Below are positions 26,646 to 35,771 of a DNA stretch of 64,000 nt, one piece after another. Made by a program: the position numbers and the translations under genes. The notes below the pieces were generated by a model, which saw nothing but the letters and a program-made list of their open reading frames with translations, was not told where the DNA came from and did not search any database. Source of the stretch: Thermohalobaculum sp963721105 (lineage in GTDB: Bacteria; Pseudomonadota; Alphaproteobacteria; Rhodobacterales; Rhodobacteraceae); assembly GCA_963721105.1 (NCBI GenBank), contig CAVRHY010000005.1, forward strand, positions 310,001-374,000. The letters are read 5' to 3'. The first letter of the stretch is position 1, and every line of letters starts with the position of its first letter.

Positions 26646-27407
26646 TCACCCCCCGCGCAGCAGGCGCGCGCGGCGCTCGGGGACGCGGTCGACCTCGATC
26701 CCGGTGAATACGTGCAGCGTGTTCAGCTCGGTGTCGATCACGGCGTGGTCCGAGACCCAGCCGCCCATCCCCAGGTAGGCGCGCAGCAGCGGCGGCATCC
26801 TCGACAGCGCCAGCTTCATGTCCGGGGCGCGCGGCTTTGGCCTGCGCGCGAATCGAAAGACGCGGGGCGCCTTGGCGCGGGGCAGCCAGCGGCGCGGCGC
26901 CAGATGGCGGTCCTTGAGCAGCGCAAAGGCGTCGGCATAGGCCTCGGCATCAACGCCGTGGAAGCTCGAGCAGCCAAACAGCAGCGTGATCCTCTCCTCG
27001 TCGACATAGCGCGTCATGGCGCTCCAGGCGACGCGCAGGATGGCGGGGTCCTTCCAGTCGGGGTGGATGCAGAACCGTCCCATCTCGACCAGCCGCCCCG
27101 GATAGTCGCCGAGCCGCTCGAGGCCGTACCAGCGCGCCGAGTAGCTGCGGCCGATCTCGGCGCCGCTGGCCAGCGGCATCATGCGGAAACAGCAGACGAG
27201 CTGGCCCGACAGAACCTCCTCGACCATCATGTGCCGGCAATGCGGGTCGAACTCGTCGGCGTCGCGCCGGCCCCGCCCGGCCTCGCCGCCGTCCGGCGGT
27301 CCGCCCAGCCCGCGCGCCTGGAAGAAGGCGCGCCAGCGCAGCCGCTGGCAGGCCAGCACGTCGTCTTCCGTCTCGGCCAGCCTGACCTTGTAGTAGCGCA
27401 GCTTCAT
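26646..27407 (-). CDS. GNAT-fold N-acyltransferase (OlsB-like)
   Basis: A 253-residue acyltransferase of the PF13444 family to which L-ornithine N-alpha-acyltransferase OlsB belongs. Seen: VRLAETEDDVLACQRLRWRAF at the N-terminus, DEFDPHCRHMMVEE, VEMGRFCIHPDWKD and LLFGCSSFHGVDAE, all family landmarks. OlsB transfers a 3-hydroxyacyl group from acyl carrier protein to ornithine, the first step of phosphate-free ornithine lipids. No olsA acyltransferase gene is adjacent, so the ornithine assignment is a family-level guess. Divergent from msrB. Confidence 0.85.
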   Translation of the reverse strand: MKLRYYKVRLAETEDDVLACQRLRWRAFFQARGLGGPPDGGEAGRGRRDADEFDPHCRHMMVEEVLSGQLVCCFRMMPLASGAEIGRSYSARWYGLERLGDYPGRLVEMGRFCIHPDWKDPAILRVAWSAMTRYVDEERITLLFGCSSFHGVDAEAYADAFALLKDRHLAPRRWLPRAKAPRVFRFARRPKPRAPDMKLALSRMPPLLRAYLGMGGWVSDHAVIDTELNTLHVFTGIEVDRVPERRARLLRGG

Positions 27408-27504
27408 GGCCGCATCTCTGCCCTTGGGCCCGGCTTCGCAGGGCCGCGCCGCGCCGCCATATAGTGCGCCGCCATTGCCGCGCTATATAGGCAGGAACGC
27501 ATGC

Positions 27505-27523
27505 CGGAACCGTGACGGTTCCG
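27505..27523. repeat. Hairpin in the divergent acyltransferase/msrB region
   Basis: Perfect 8-bp stem CGGAACCG-TGA-CGGTTCCG, 50 bases upstream of the msrB start. A nearby AT-rich stretch (ATATAGTGCG and CGCTATATAG, about 27459-27490) is the likeliest promoter zone for both genes. Confidence 0.4.
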
Positions 27524-27572
27524 ACACAGCGGATGGATGCCGGCGGCCGACGCAGCCGCGTGGAGGTGCGAG

Positions 27573-27995
27573 ATGGCGAACGACATGACCAGGACGGACA
27601 GCGGGACGGCGAAGGTCGTCAAGTCCGACGACGAGTGGCGGGCGCAGCTCTCGCCCGAGGCCTACAAGGTGACGCGCAAGCATTCGACCGAGCGGCCGTT
27701 CACGCATGACGATTTCCCCAAGCAGCCCGGCACCTTCGCCTGCGTCTGCTGCGGCGCGCCGCTGTTCGAGCAGGCGACGAAGTTCAACTCCGGCACCGGC
27801 TGGCCCAGCTTCTACAAGCCGGTCGAGGGCACGGTCGGGGAAACCGAGGACCGGAGCTGGTTCATGCGCCGCACCGAGGTCCACTGCGCGCGCTGCGAGG
27901 CGCATCTCGGCCACGTCTTCCCCGACGGCCCGGCGCCGACGGGCCTGCGTTACTGCATCAACGGCGTCGCGCTGGAGTTCGAGCCGAAGGAGTGA
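27573..27995 (+). CDS. msrB: Peptide-methionine (R)-S-oxide reductase MsrB
   Basis: A 140-residue MsrB. ATG at 27573 with GGAGGT five bases upstream. Zinc ligands CVCC and CARC (about 49-52 and 97-100), FNSGTGWPSFY substrate-binding motif, HLGHVFPDGP, and RYCINGVALEF with the catalytic Cys. It reduces the R-epimer of methionine sulfoxide in damaged proteins, with thioredoxin as donor. Cytoplasmic; no signal peptide. Confidence 0.96.
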   Translation: MANDMTRTDSGTAKVVKSDDEWRAQLSPEAYKVTRKHSTERPFTHDDFPKQPGTFACVCCGAPLFEQATKFNSGTGWPSFYKPVEGTVGETEDRSWFMRRTEVHCARCEAHLGHVFPDGPAPTGLRYCINGVALEFEPKE

Positions 27996-28063
27996 CGGCC
28001 GGGGGCGCCGCGCGACGCAGGCGGGCGCCAATCCCTCGCAGACCGCAACCGCTCACGGCCCTG

Positions 28064-28892
28064 CTAAACCCGCGCCTCGATCACCCAGGCGGAAGCGCGC
28101 AGCCGCACCGCCCCGTTGGTGATGTGACCGCGCAAATGCCCGGTCAGCGCGTCGAGCGCCGGGCCGCGCTCGGCCTCGGGCAGGTCGCGCAGGCGCCGCG
28201 CCATCGGGCCGACCTTCGCCATGAACGCGACGGCGCGCGCCACCGGGTCCGGCGCGTCGCCCTCGGCGATCTCGGCGATGAAATCGTGCTCCCCGGCGCG
28301 GAGGTCGCCGAACCCCGCACCCTCCAGCAGCGGACGCCAGACCGCCGGATCGGCCCAGGCGAACGGCCCCGGCTCGCCCTGCGCCGCGCTGCGCGCCACC
28401 GGCTGGCGCCAGCGCGGCCGGGATTGCCGCCCACTCGTTCAGCTTCAGCGAGCGCCAGGCGACGAAGACGGCCCGGCCGCCGGGCTTCAGCGCGCCGTAA
28501 AGCCGCGCGAACGCCGCCGGCGGGTCGTCGAAGAACATTGCCCCGAAGCGCGAGAACAGCGCGTCGAAGCTGCCGGGCGCGAAGCCGTGTCGCCCGGCAT
28601 CCGCCTCGACCAGTTCGACGCCGGCCCGCCCCGCCAGACGCGCCCGCGCCGCCGCCAGCAGGTCTGGCGAGACATCGACGCCGACGACGCGCCCGTCCGG
28701 ACCCACGGCATCGGCCAGCGCCGCCGTGCTCGACCCCGCCCCGCAGCCGAGATCCAGCACCCGCTCGCCCGGACGCGGCGCCAGCGCCGCCAACCCGGCC
28801 GTGCCCGGCGAGCCCAGCAGCCGCTCCAGCGCATCGCCGCGGCGCGCCCATTCCTGGCCGACCCGGCCGATCCACTCGTCGCGCGTCGTCAC
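28064..28892 (-). pseudogene. Class I SAM-dependent methyltransferase, frame-disrupted
   Basis: A methyltransferase of about 275 residues after repair, start GTG at 28892 (GTG ACG ACG). Motif I VLDLGCGAGSSTAAL (about 44-58), VVGVDVSPDLL and LFSRFGAMFF are clear. The frame changes near 28405; dropping one C joins AALAQ to PVARSAAQGEPGPFAW and gives the C-terminal domain (WRPLLEGAGFGDL ... WVIEARV). It is similar in plan to the methyltransferase at 49667-50536 (both share SRFGxMFF and a family-specific C-terminal helix set), so the two are probably paralogues acting on small molecules. Confidence 0.8.
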
Positions 28893-28965
28893 CCGCCCCT
28901 CGCTTCCCCGTCGCCGCCAGTCGCGGCCCCGTTACACCCGCGTCGCCGTTGCTGCCACGAACGGC

Positions 28966-29661
28966 CTAGAGGTCGACCGAGCCCAGCACCTCCAGCACGT
29001 GCACCGGCACCGGCTGCATCGCCTGCACGAAGTCGTCCGCCGACTGCGCCAGCAGGGGAAACGTCCTGTAGTGCCCGGGGATCGCCGCCTTGAGGTTCGG
29101 GAAATATTTCCGCACGCCCCAGCCCGCCCTCTTGCCGTCCATGGTGAAATGCCCGCCGATCGGCACGATGGCGACGTCCGGGTCGTGCAGTTCGGCCATC
29201 CACGCCCAGTCGGCCATGATGTCGGTGTCGCCCATTGCGTAGAGCGTCTTGCCCTCGCCCTGGATCATCATCCCGCATTCCGGCCCCATGTAGCAGGGCC
29301 CGGTGTTCGCCTGCACCGAGGACGAGTGCGACGCCTGCACCAGCGTCACCGCCACGTCGCCGATCTGCACGGTGCCGCCGCGGTTGAAGCCGGTGCCCTC
29401 GACGCCCGGCACGGCCGCGAACCAGTTGATCAGCTCGTACATGCCGTAGAGCTTCAGCCCGCGCGCCTTGGCGATGTCGACGCAGTCCTGGGTGTGGTCG
29501 AAATGCCCGTGAGTCAGCAGCATGGCGGTGGCGCCGCCCAGCGCCTCGTCGGCGCGCTCGTCGGGAAAGACCGGGTTGCCGGTGACCCACGGATCGAGCA
29601 GCAGCACCTGGCCCGCGACCTCGATCCGGAAACTGCCATGACCCATCCAGGTGACGCGCAT
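28966..29661 (-). CDS. Metal-dependent hydrolase (UlaG-like MBL fold)
   Basis: A 231-residue metallo-beta-lactamase-fold hydrolase of the UPF0173/UlaG group. Start at 29661 has GGGAGAG. Motifs: MRVTWMGHGSFRIE, LLTHGHFDHTQD (HxHxDH), QASHSSS, YAMGDTDI and IPIGGHFTMD. Relatives include UlaG L-ascorbate-6-phosphate lactonase and proteins of unknown substrate. It is divergent from the caspase-like gene (125 bases). Confidence 0.92.
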   Translation of the reverse strand: MRVTWMGHGSFRIEVAGQVLLLDPWVTGNPVFPDERADEALGGATAMLLTHGHFDHTQDCVDIAKARGLKLYGMYELINWFAAVPGVEGTGFNRGGTVQIGDVAVTLVQASHSSSVQANTGPCYMGPECGMMIQGEGKTLYAMGDTDIMADWAWMAELHDPDVAIVPIGGHFTMDGKRAGWGVRKYFPNLKAAIPGHYRTFPLLAQSADDFVQAMQPVPVHVLEVLGSVDL

Positions 29662-29786
29662 CGTTCTCTCTCCCTTGGCGATTCCTGCGGGCCGCACCAT
29701 GCCGCCAAGTGCCCGCCCCGTCCATCGGCCCATTGCCCCACGGGCGCCGGCGGCCTAGAATTGCCAGGCCGATAAGGGGGCTCCGG

Positions 29787-31291
29787 ATGACACGATCGCT
29801 CGCTGCGATCGCCGCACTTCTGCTGGCGTGCTGGCTCGCCGCCGGCGCGGCCGAGGCGGCGCGCGTCGCGCTGGTGATCGGCAATGCCGCGTACCGGCAG
29901 ACGCGACCGCTGACGAATGCGACGAACGATGCCGGCGCGATGGCCGAGCGCCTGCGCGGGCTCGGCTTCCGGGTCTTCGAGGGCACCGACCTGACGCGCG
30001 AGGCGATGCTGGCGCTGGTCCAGGACTTTGCCCGCGCCCTGCAGCCGGAGGACACGGCACTGCTCTACTATGCAGGGCACGGCGTCCAGTTGGGCGCCGA
30101 GAACTACCTCATCCCGGTCGACGCGGCGATCGGCGGGGCGGCGGACCTCGCGGGCTCGTCGGTCCGGCTGCAATCCGTGCTCCGCAGCATGGAGCTGCAC
30201 GCCGACACGCGGCTGGTGATCCTCGACGCCTGCCGCGACAACCCGTTCGTCGAGGCGGTGGCGACGCGCTCGGCCGGCGGCGCCAGCCGGGGCCTGGCGC
30301 GGATCGACGCCGGGGTCGGCTCGTTCATCGCCTTCTCGACGCAGCCGGGCAACGTCGCGCTCGACGGGGACGGTCGGAACAGCCCTTTCACCGAGGCGCT
30401 GGTGCACCATATCGCCGAGCCGGACGCCGACATCCACGAGATCATGCGTCGGGTGCGCGCCGACGTCTCGCGGGCGACCGGCGGCATGCAGATCCCGTGG
30501 GAGAACTCGTCGCTGGTCAGCCAGGTCTACTTCGTCCCGCCCGATGCCGCGCCGCCGGCGATGCCGCCGCTCCGGGGCCGGAGGTCCAGGCCGCGCTGCC
30601 GCCCGGTACCGGCACGGCGCAGCAGGGCACGCCCCCCGGAACGCCTCAGGGCACGTCCCAGAGAACGCCCCAGGACGCGATCCCGACGGCGCTCCAGAGC
30701 GCCCCCGCCGCACCGTCGACAGCGGCGGCGCCCCCGCCGCAGGCTGCCGCGCCGGCCCAGGTCGCAATGGCACCCGCCCCAGCGGCACCATCCGCCACCG
30801 CCCCCGCGGTGCGCTACCAATACGTCGACGGGCTCGACCCGGCGGGCGACAACTTCCTGGCGCTGCGCAGCGCGCCCGGCGGCGCCGGGCACCGGCTGGC
30901 GAAGATGGGGCCGGGTACCCTGCTCCAGGTGCTCGCGCAGCAGGGCGACTGGCTGCGCGTCCGGCTGACCGACGGCAGCACCGGCTGGGCGCACGGCAGG
31001 TGGGTCTATTGCTGCCGCGAGGTCGCCGTCCCATCCGCTGCCGCCCAGCCCGCGCCCGTCCAGGGCCAACCCGTCCAGCGCGCCGCCGTCAGCTGCGACG
31101 AACTCTGGTACCGCCGCAACGCCATCTGGCACCGCTACGGCTACTGCTTCGGCAGCGCCCGCGGGCAGGCGGCGTTCGGCAATGCGGGCTGCTCGCGCGA
31201 CCAGTCGGCGGCGCAGGCGGCCATGTCCGCGGCCGACCGCGCCGAGGTCGACCGCCTCGTCGCCGAGGAGCGCGCGCAGGGCTGCCGCTGA
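29787..31291 (+). pseudogene. Caspase-like (metacaspase/peptidase C14) protein with SH3 and YARHG-type domains, frame-disrupted
   Basis: A secreted caspase-fold protein, about 501 residues after repair. Signal peptide (1-24, ending AEAA), then a caspase p20 domain: LVIGNAAYRQTRPL, LLYYAGHGVQ with catalytic His98 and VILDACRDNPF with catalytic Cys149; SFIAFSTQPGNVALDG is the p10-like part. A Pro/Ala-rich linker of about 80 residues follows, then an SH3-type segment (YVDGLDPAGDNFLALR ... GDWLRVRLTDGSTGW) and a C-terminal YARHG-like motif (CDELWYRRNAIWHRYGYCF). The frame change, the only one in the window that looks like a lost base, is near 30571 in a C/G run within the linker start. It ends 80 bases before gatC. 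Confidence 0.85.
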
Positions 31292-31371
31292 GCCGGCGCC
31301 GCGCGGCCTTGCGGCCCCTGCCCGGCCCCGCTAAACCGCGCGCGTCCGTCCCGCCGAGGCCCGGAGGCCGC

Positions 31372-31659
31372 ATGTCCGTCGATACCGAAACCGTCCGCCG
31401 CGTCGCGCACCTCGCACGCATCGCCGTCGCAGAGGACGAGCTGGCGCCGCTGGTGCAGGAGCTGAACGGCATCCTCGGCTGGGTCGAGCAGCTCGGCGAG
31501 GTCGATGTCGAGGGCGTCGAGCCGATGACCTCGGTCACGCCGATGCGCCTGAAGCGCCGCGCCGACGAGGTCACCGACGGCAACCGCCGCGACGACGTGC
31601 TGGCGAACGCGCCCGACGCGCGCTCGGGCTTCTACACCGTGCCGAAGGTGGTCGAATGA
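31372..31659 (+). CDS. gatC: Aspartyl/glutamyl-tRNA amidotransferase subunit C
   Basis: A 95-residue GatC of standard length, start at 31372 with GGAGG upstream. Family pattern visible: VRRVAHLARIAVAEDEL, ILGWVEQLGEVDVEGV and PMTSVTPM. It stabilises GatA in the GatCAB complex that amidates Glu-tRNA(Gln) and Asp-tRNA(Asn). The stop overlaps gatA (ATGA). Confidence 0.96.
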   Translation: MSVDTETVRRVAHLARIAVAEDELAPLVQELNGILGWVEQLGEVDVEGVEPMTSVTPMRLKRRADEVTDGNRRDDVLANAPDARSGFYTVPKVVE

Positions 31660-33146
31660 GCGCCGATCGCGGACCCGGTCTCGCCGGCCTGACCATCGCC
31701 GAGGCGCGCGACCGTCTCGCCGCCGGCGACACCACCGCCGTCGCACTGGCCGAGGCCAGCATCGCCGCGCTCGACGGCGCCGCCGCGCTGAACGCAGTCT
31801 GCCACCGCACCGCCGGCCGGGCGCTCGAGATGGCCGAGGCCGCCGACCGCCGCCGCGCCGCCGGCGAGACCGCGCCGATGCTGGGCATCCCCGTCGGCGT
31901 CAAGGACCTGTTCTGCACCGAGGGCGTCGAGACGCAGGCGGCCAGCCGCATCCTGGAAGGCTTCCGCCCGCCCTACGAATCCACCGTCACCGCAAAGCTG
32001 TGGGAGCAGGGCGCGGTGATGGCCGCCAAGCTGAGCATGGACGAGTTCGCCATGGGCAGCTCGACCGAGACCGCCTGCTACGGCCCCTGCGTCTCGCCCT
32101 GGCGGCGCACCGGCGACACGACGCCGATCACGCCGGGCGGCTCGTCCGGCGGCTCGTCGGCGGTGGTCGCCGCGGGTCTGGTGCCCTGCGCGCTCGGCAC
32201 CGACACCGGCGGCTCGATCCGCCAGCCGGCCGCGCTGACGGGCATCGTCGGGATGAAGCCGACCTATGGCCGCTGCTCGCGCTGGGGCATCGTCGCCTTC
32301 GCCTCGTCGCTGGACCAGGCCGGCCCGCTGACGCGCACCGTGCGCGACGCCGCCATCCTGCTCGGCGCGATGGCCGGGCACGACCCGAAGGACTCGACCT
32401 CGGCCGACCGCCCGGTGCCCGATTTCGAGGCCCTCCTCGACCAGGACCTGAAGGGCAAGCGCATCGGCGTCCCCGCCGAGTACCGCGAGGGCCTGCCGGC
32501 CGAGATGGAGCGCTACTGGCAGGACGGCATCGCCATGCTGAAGGACGCCGGCTGCGAGATCGTCGACATCAGCCTGCCGCACACGAAATACGCCCTGCCC
32601 GCCTACTACATCATCGCGCCGGCCGAGGCGTCGTCGAACCTCGCCCGCTACGACGGCGTGCGCTACGGCCACCGCGCCGAACTCGGCCAGGGCGACGGCA
32701 TCGTCGAGATGTACGAAAAGACCCGCGCCGAGGGCTTCGGCGCCGAGGTCCGCCGCCGCGTCCTGATCGGCACCTACGTCCTCTCGGCCGGCTACTACGA
32801 CGCCTACTACTTGCGGGCGCAGAAGGTCCGCCGGCTGATCCTGCGCGACTTCGAGGAAGCCTGGGCAAGCTGCGACGCCATCCTCACGCCGACCACGCCC
32901 GAGCCCGGCTTCGGCATCGGCGAGGTTTCGGACCCGATCGCGATGTACCTGAACGACATCTACACCGTGACGGTGAACCTGGCCGGCCTGCCCGGCATCT
33001 CGGTTCCCGTCGGCCTCGCCGCGAACGGCCTGCCGCTCGGCCTCCAGCTCATCGGCCGTCCGTGGGAGGAGGGCGAACTGCTGGCCCTGGCCGGCGCGCT
33101 GGAGGCGCGCATCGGCTTCGAGGCCAGGCCAGACAGGTGGTGGTGA
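31656..33146 (+). CDS. gatA: Aspartyl/glutamyl-tRNA amidotransferase subunit A
   Basis: A 496-residue amidase-signature enzyme. The Lys-Ser-Ser triad is seen in GIPVGVKDLFC (Lys), GGSSGGSSAVVAAG (cis-Ser) and LGTDTGGSIRQPA (nucleophile Ser). GatA frees ammonia from glutamine for tRNA-dependent amidation. gatB, normally next in many alphaproteobacteria, is not here: a small minus-strand gene converges instead, so gatB must be elsewhere. No indels in 1.5 kb. Confidence 0.97.
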   Translation: MSADRGPGLAGLTIAEARDRLAAGDTTAVALAEASIAALDGAAALNAVCHRTAGRALEMAEAADRRRAAGETAPMLGIPVGVKDLFCTEGVETQAASRILEGFRPPYESTVTAKLWEQGAVMAAKLSMDEFAMGSSTETACYGPCVSPWRRTGDTTPITPGGSSGGSSAVVAAGLVPCALGTDTGGSIRQPAALTGIVGMKPTYGRCSRWGIVAFASSLDQAGPLTRTVRDAAILLGAMAGHDPKDSTSADRPVPDFEALLDQDLKGKRIGVPAEYREGLPAEMERYWQDGIAMLKDAGCEIVDISLPHTKYALPAYYIIAPAEASSNLARYDGVRYGHRAELGQGDGIVEMYEKTRAEGFGAEVRRRVLIGTYVLSAGYYDAYYLRAQKVRRLILRDFEEAWASCDAILTPTTPEPGFGIGEVSDPIAMYLNDIYTVTVNLAGLPGISVPVGLAANGLPLGLQLIGRPWEEGELLALAGALEARIGFEARPDRWW

Positions 33147-33323
33147 TCAGCCGATCATCAGGCCGCCGACGACCGCGCCCCCGGCCAGCGCGACCAGGGC
33201 AAACAGCCGGGGCGAGCTGACCGCGACCAGCAGCGCCGCGACCGCGACCCCGCCCAGCAGCGACATCGCCGTGGAATCGACGGCGTCGGTTCCAACAGGG
33301 ATCGGCACGTGTTCGAATTTCAT
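33147..33323 (-). CDS. Small membrane protein, unknown
   Basis: A 58-residue protein with start ATG at 33323 and AGGGAGAA ribosome site. After a short polar N-terminus (MKFEHVPIPVGTD) it has one or two hydrophobic helices (AMSLLGGVAVAALLVAVS and LFALVALAGGAVVGGLM). No family recognised. Its stop is immediately next to the gatA stop, tail to tail. Confidence 0.65.
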   Translation of the reverse strand: MKFEHVPIPVGTDAVDSTAMSLLGGVAVAALLVAVSSPRLFALVALAGGAVVGGLMIG

Positions 33324-33557
33324 GGCGTTCTCCCTAACCTGGCGGGCTCTGCCGGCCCTTTTCTCGCGCGAGTAAACTCGCCCGACAGTTGTGATGGTAA
33401 ACGAAGTCGCGACGCGCGGCAATTCACCTCCCCGTGGCAGAACTTGTCCACAGCAGGTCCTGACCGCAAATGAAAGCAGGCCAGCCGGAATCGCCGACAG
33501 CCGCGCCTGTGATGGCCAGCCTAATCCGCGCATCTGGCACTGTCGGTCGCAACCGAA

Positions 33558-33782
33558 TCACCCGCCCGCGAGCCATCCCACCGCGGCCCGCGCAGCATCC
33601 AGCGCGGCCGCTTCCGAGCCGAACCCCTCCGCCTCGACCCCGATCGCCGCCCACCCGCGTGGATCCTCCGGGTCGCGCCGGTACTCGGCGAATCCCCAGC
33701 CGCCATCCGGCCGCCGGTAGAGGTCGACGCAGCGCCCGCCCCCCGGCGCCTCGATCGAGCGCATCACCGTCGTCACCGCCAT
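33558..33782 (-). CDS. Small hypothetical protein
   Basis: A 74-residue protein from ATG at 33782 with GGGGCGG upstream: MAVTTVMRSIEAPGGGRCVDLYRRPDGGWGF... The VDLYRRPDGGWGFAEYRRDPEDPRGW centre has the look of a small beta-strand protein rich in Trp and Arg; the C-terminus is an Ala-rich helix. Not recognised. It is 90 bases upstream of, and divergent from, the ion-channel gene. Confidence 0.6.
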   Translation of the reverse strand: MAVTTVMRSIEAPGGGRCVDLYRRPDGGWGFAEYRRDPEDPRGWAAIGVEAEGFGSEAAALDAARAAVGWLAGG

Positions 33783-33870
33783 GCCGCCCCTTCCGCGATG
33801 CCGCTGCCCGACCCGCCGGAACGCTCCGCGGCGCCCCACGTTTGCCTTCCGACCGTCTGGAGGGGGGAAC

Positions 33871-34290
33871 ATGGCGCTCGGCATCGGCTTCGTCATCGTC
33901 GCGGCACTCGGGATCGTACACCATTTCATGCTGTGCGGGCTCGACTGGCTGACCGGCGACGAGAAGCGGCAGCCGAACACGGCGATGGTCGTCGGGTTCA
34001 TCGGCCTGCTGCTCATCCACACGCTCGAGATCCTGGCCTTCGCCGGCATCTACAGGTTGCTGCTCGACTGGAGCTGGATGGGCGGGTTCAAGCAGGACTT
34101 CGACCACAGCTGGTCCGGCCTCATCTACTTTTCCGGCATCAATTTCACGACGCTCGGCTATACGCAGATCGACACCACCGGCCCGATCCGCATGGTCAAC
34201 ATGATGCAGTCGCTCGGAGGCTTCATGATCCTGACCTGGTCGGCGACCTTCATGTATTCGGCCTGGGACAAGGCGTTCAAACGGGGCTGA
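33871..34290 (+). CDS. Small ion channel family protein
   Basis: A 139-residue membrane protein with three hydrophobic segments (about 3-22, 41-65, 112-132) and, between the last two, a pore-like loop YFSGINFTTLGYTQID. TTLGY resembles the TVGYG filter of two-TM potassium channels, with Gln-Ile in place of the last Gly-Asp. Start at 33871 has GGAGGGGGG. The gene is followed after three bases by the MBL gene, so the two form an operon. Confidence 0.8.
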   Translation: MALGIGFVIVAALGIVHHFMLCGLDWLTGDEKRQPNTAMVVGFIGLLLIHTLEILAFAGIYRLLLDWSWMGGFKQDFDHSWSGLIYFSGINFTTLGYTQIDTTGPIRMVNMMQSLGGFMILTWSATFMYSAWDKAFKRG

Positions 34291-34293
34291 GAC

Positions 34294-35118
34294 ATGACGG
34301 ACACGCCCCAGGACACCGCGCCCGGCCCGATCTGCACCGCCTGCGGCATCGAGTTTCCCGCCGGCCCACCGCCCGACGCCTGCCCGATCTGCCGGGACGA
34401 GCGCCAGTTCGTGCCGCCCGGCGGCCAGGGCTGGACGACGCTGGCCGAGCTCTGCCGCGACCACCATGTCGACTGGGCGGAACTCGGGCCCGGCCTGCAC
34501 CAGCTTACCGCCAGCCCGCACTTTGCCATCGGACAGCGCGCCCTGCTGATCGAGACGCCGCACGGCAACATCCTCTGGGACTGCATCGCGCTGCTCGACG
34601 GGGCGAGCGAAGCCCGCATCCGCGCCATGGGCGGGCTGGCCGCCATCGCCATCTCGCATCCGCACTACTACACGACCAACCGCGCCTGGGCGGTTGCCTT
34701 CGACGCCCCCGTCTGGCTGCACGCCGCCGACGCCGAATGGGTCATGCGCCCGCACGACCGCCTCTGCCACTGGCGGGGCGAGACGCACTCGCTGGCCCCC
34801 GGCCTGACGCTGATCCGCTGTGGCGGTCACTTCGCCGGCGGCACCGTCCTGCACCGCGCCGACGGCGCGGGCACGTTGTTCTCGGGCGACATCCTGCAGG
34901 TGACGCCCGACCGCAACGTCAGCGTCATGCGAAGCTATCCGAACCTGATCCCCGTCGACGGCCCGACCATCCGGCGCGTCGCCGCAGCCGTCGAGCCCTA
35001 CGCCTTCGACACGATCCACGGCGGCTTCCCGGGGCGGAGCATTCCGTCTGGCGCGAAGGCCGCCGTCGCCCGCTCGGTCGCCCGCTACCTGCGCGCCATC
35101 GACGCCGGCAAGCCCTAG
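34294..35118 (+). CDS. MBL-fold hydrolase with N-terminal zinc ribbon
   Basis: A 274-residue protein. CTACG and CPICRDE (about 15-19 and 33-39) make a small zinc ribbon; a metallo-beta-lactamase-like domain follows: NILWDCIALLD, AISHPHYYTTN, IRCGGHFAGGT, LFSGDILQV, DTIHGGFPG. The usual HxHxDH is degenerate (HPHYYT: the Asp and last His are gone), so it may bind one metal or be non-catalytic. Proteins of this plan are known as MBL-fold hydrolases of unknown function. Its TAG overlaps the stop of the convergent SRPBCC gene (CTAG). Confidence 0.82.
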   Translation: MTDTPQDTAPGPICTACGIEFPAGPPPDACPICRDERQFVPPGGQGWTTLAELCRDHHVDWAELGPGLHQLTASPHFAIGQRALLIETPHGNILWDCIALLDGASEARIRAMGGLAAIAISHPHYYTTNRAWAVAFDAPVWLHAADAEWVMRPHDRLCHWRGETHSLAPGLTLIRCGGHFAGGTVLHRADGAGTLFSGDILQVTPDRNVSVMRSYPNLIPVDGPTIRRVAAAVEPYAFDTIHGGFPGRSIPSGAKAAVARSVARYLRAIDAGKP

Positions 35119-35595
35119 TTCGCGAAGCGAGCCCTGATCGCCTCGAGCCCGGTGTCGTAGACGGAGGTGATCACGCCGACCGCTTCCTCCTCGGACACGC
35201 CTTTCGGCTCGAAGGTGCTTTCCCAGACAACCACCGCATGCCCGTCAGAAGTCCGCGACGCGGAAGTCGGCGCTGTAGTCGCTGACCGGCAGGGGGCCCT
35301 CGATGATCGCGTAGCTGTAGCTCATGGCGTCGTCGTCCTGGTCCAGCAGCTTCTCGAGGAACACGGCGCCGTCCGCGGTTGTCAGCCGCCTGTGCGGCAT
35401 GCCGTCGATCGTCTCCTCCTCGCATTTCTCGATGCCGGGATACCAGTCGGCGATGGAGCAGAAGGGGCCGACCTGCGCCCACACCTCGGCCGCGGTCGCC
35501 TCAACCGACAGCTCGCGGGTTACCTCGGCAGCCTGGGCGGCGGGGGCGATGATCGCGAGGATCAGGGTGGACGAAAGGATGACAGGAAGTCGCAT
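35115..35595 (-). pseudogene. Secreted SRPBCC family protein, frame-disrupted
   Basis: A START/Bet v1-like lipid- or ligand-binding protein of about 159 residues after repair. Signal peptide 1-22 (ends AQAAE), then VTRELSVEATAAEVWAQVGPF and WYPGIEKCEEE typical of SRPBCC. At 35247 one extra base turns SADFRVADF into a premature stop; removing it continues with DGHAVVVWESTFEPKG, EEAVGVITSVYDTG, the expected C-terminal helix. Start at 35595 has GGAGGA. Ligand unknown. Confidence 0.82.
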
Positions 35596-35771
35596 GAGCC
35601 AGTCCTCCGGGTTGCGGTTCGTGCACGGTGTCTTGCTGTACGATGCCCCATGACGTGGCGTAAGGTATTGCCGCCGGATATGCCAGCCTACGGAAAGTCG
35701 CTTTTCTCCATTAGCCGTAGCCAACTTGGCCGGCTTGACTCCTGCTCCGGGCAACCCGGCGCGGCGCGCGC

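Noticed and set aside
33444..33452. A DnaA box (TTGTCCACA) suggesting an origin
   Set aside because: A single box with one mismatch, no cluster, no dnaA, dnaN or AT-rich unwinding region nearby.
34294..35118. A glyoxalase II gene
   Set aside because: The metal motif is degenerate and the N-terminal zinc ribbon does not occur in glyoxalase II.
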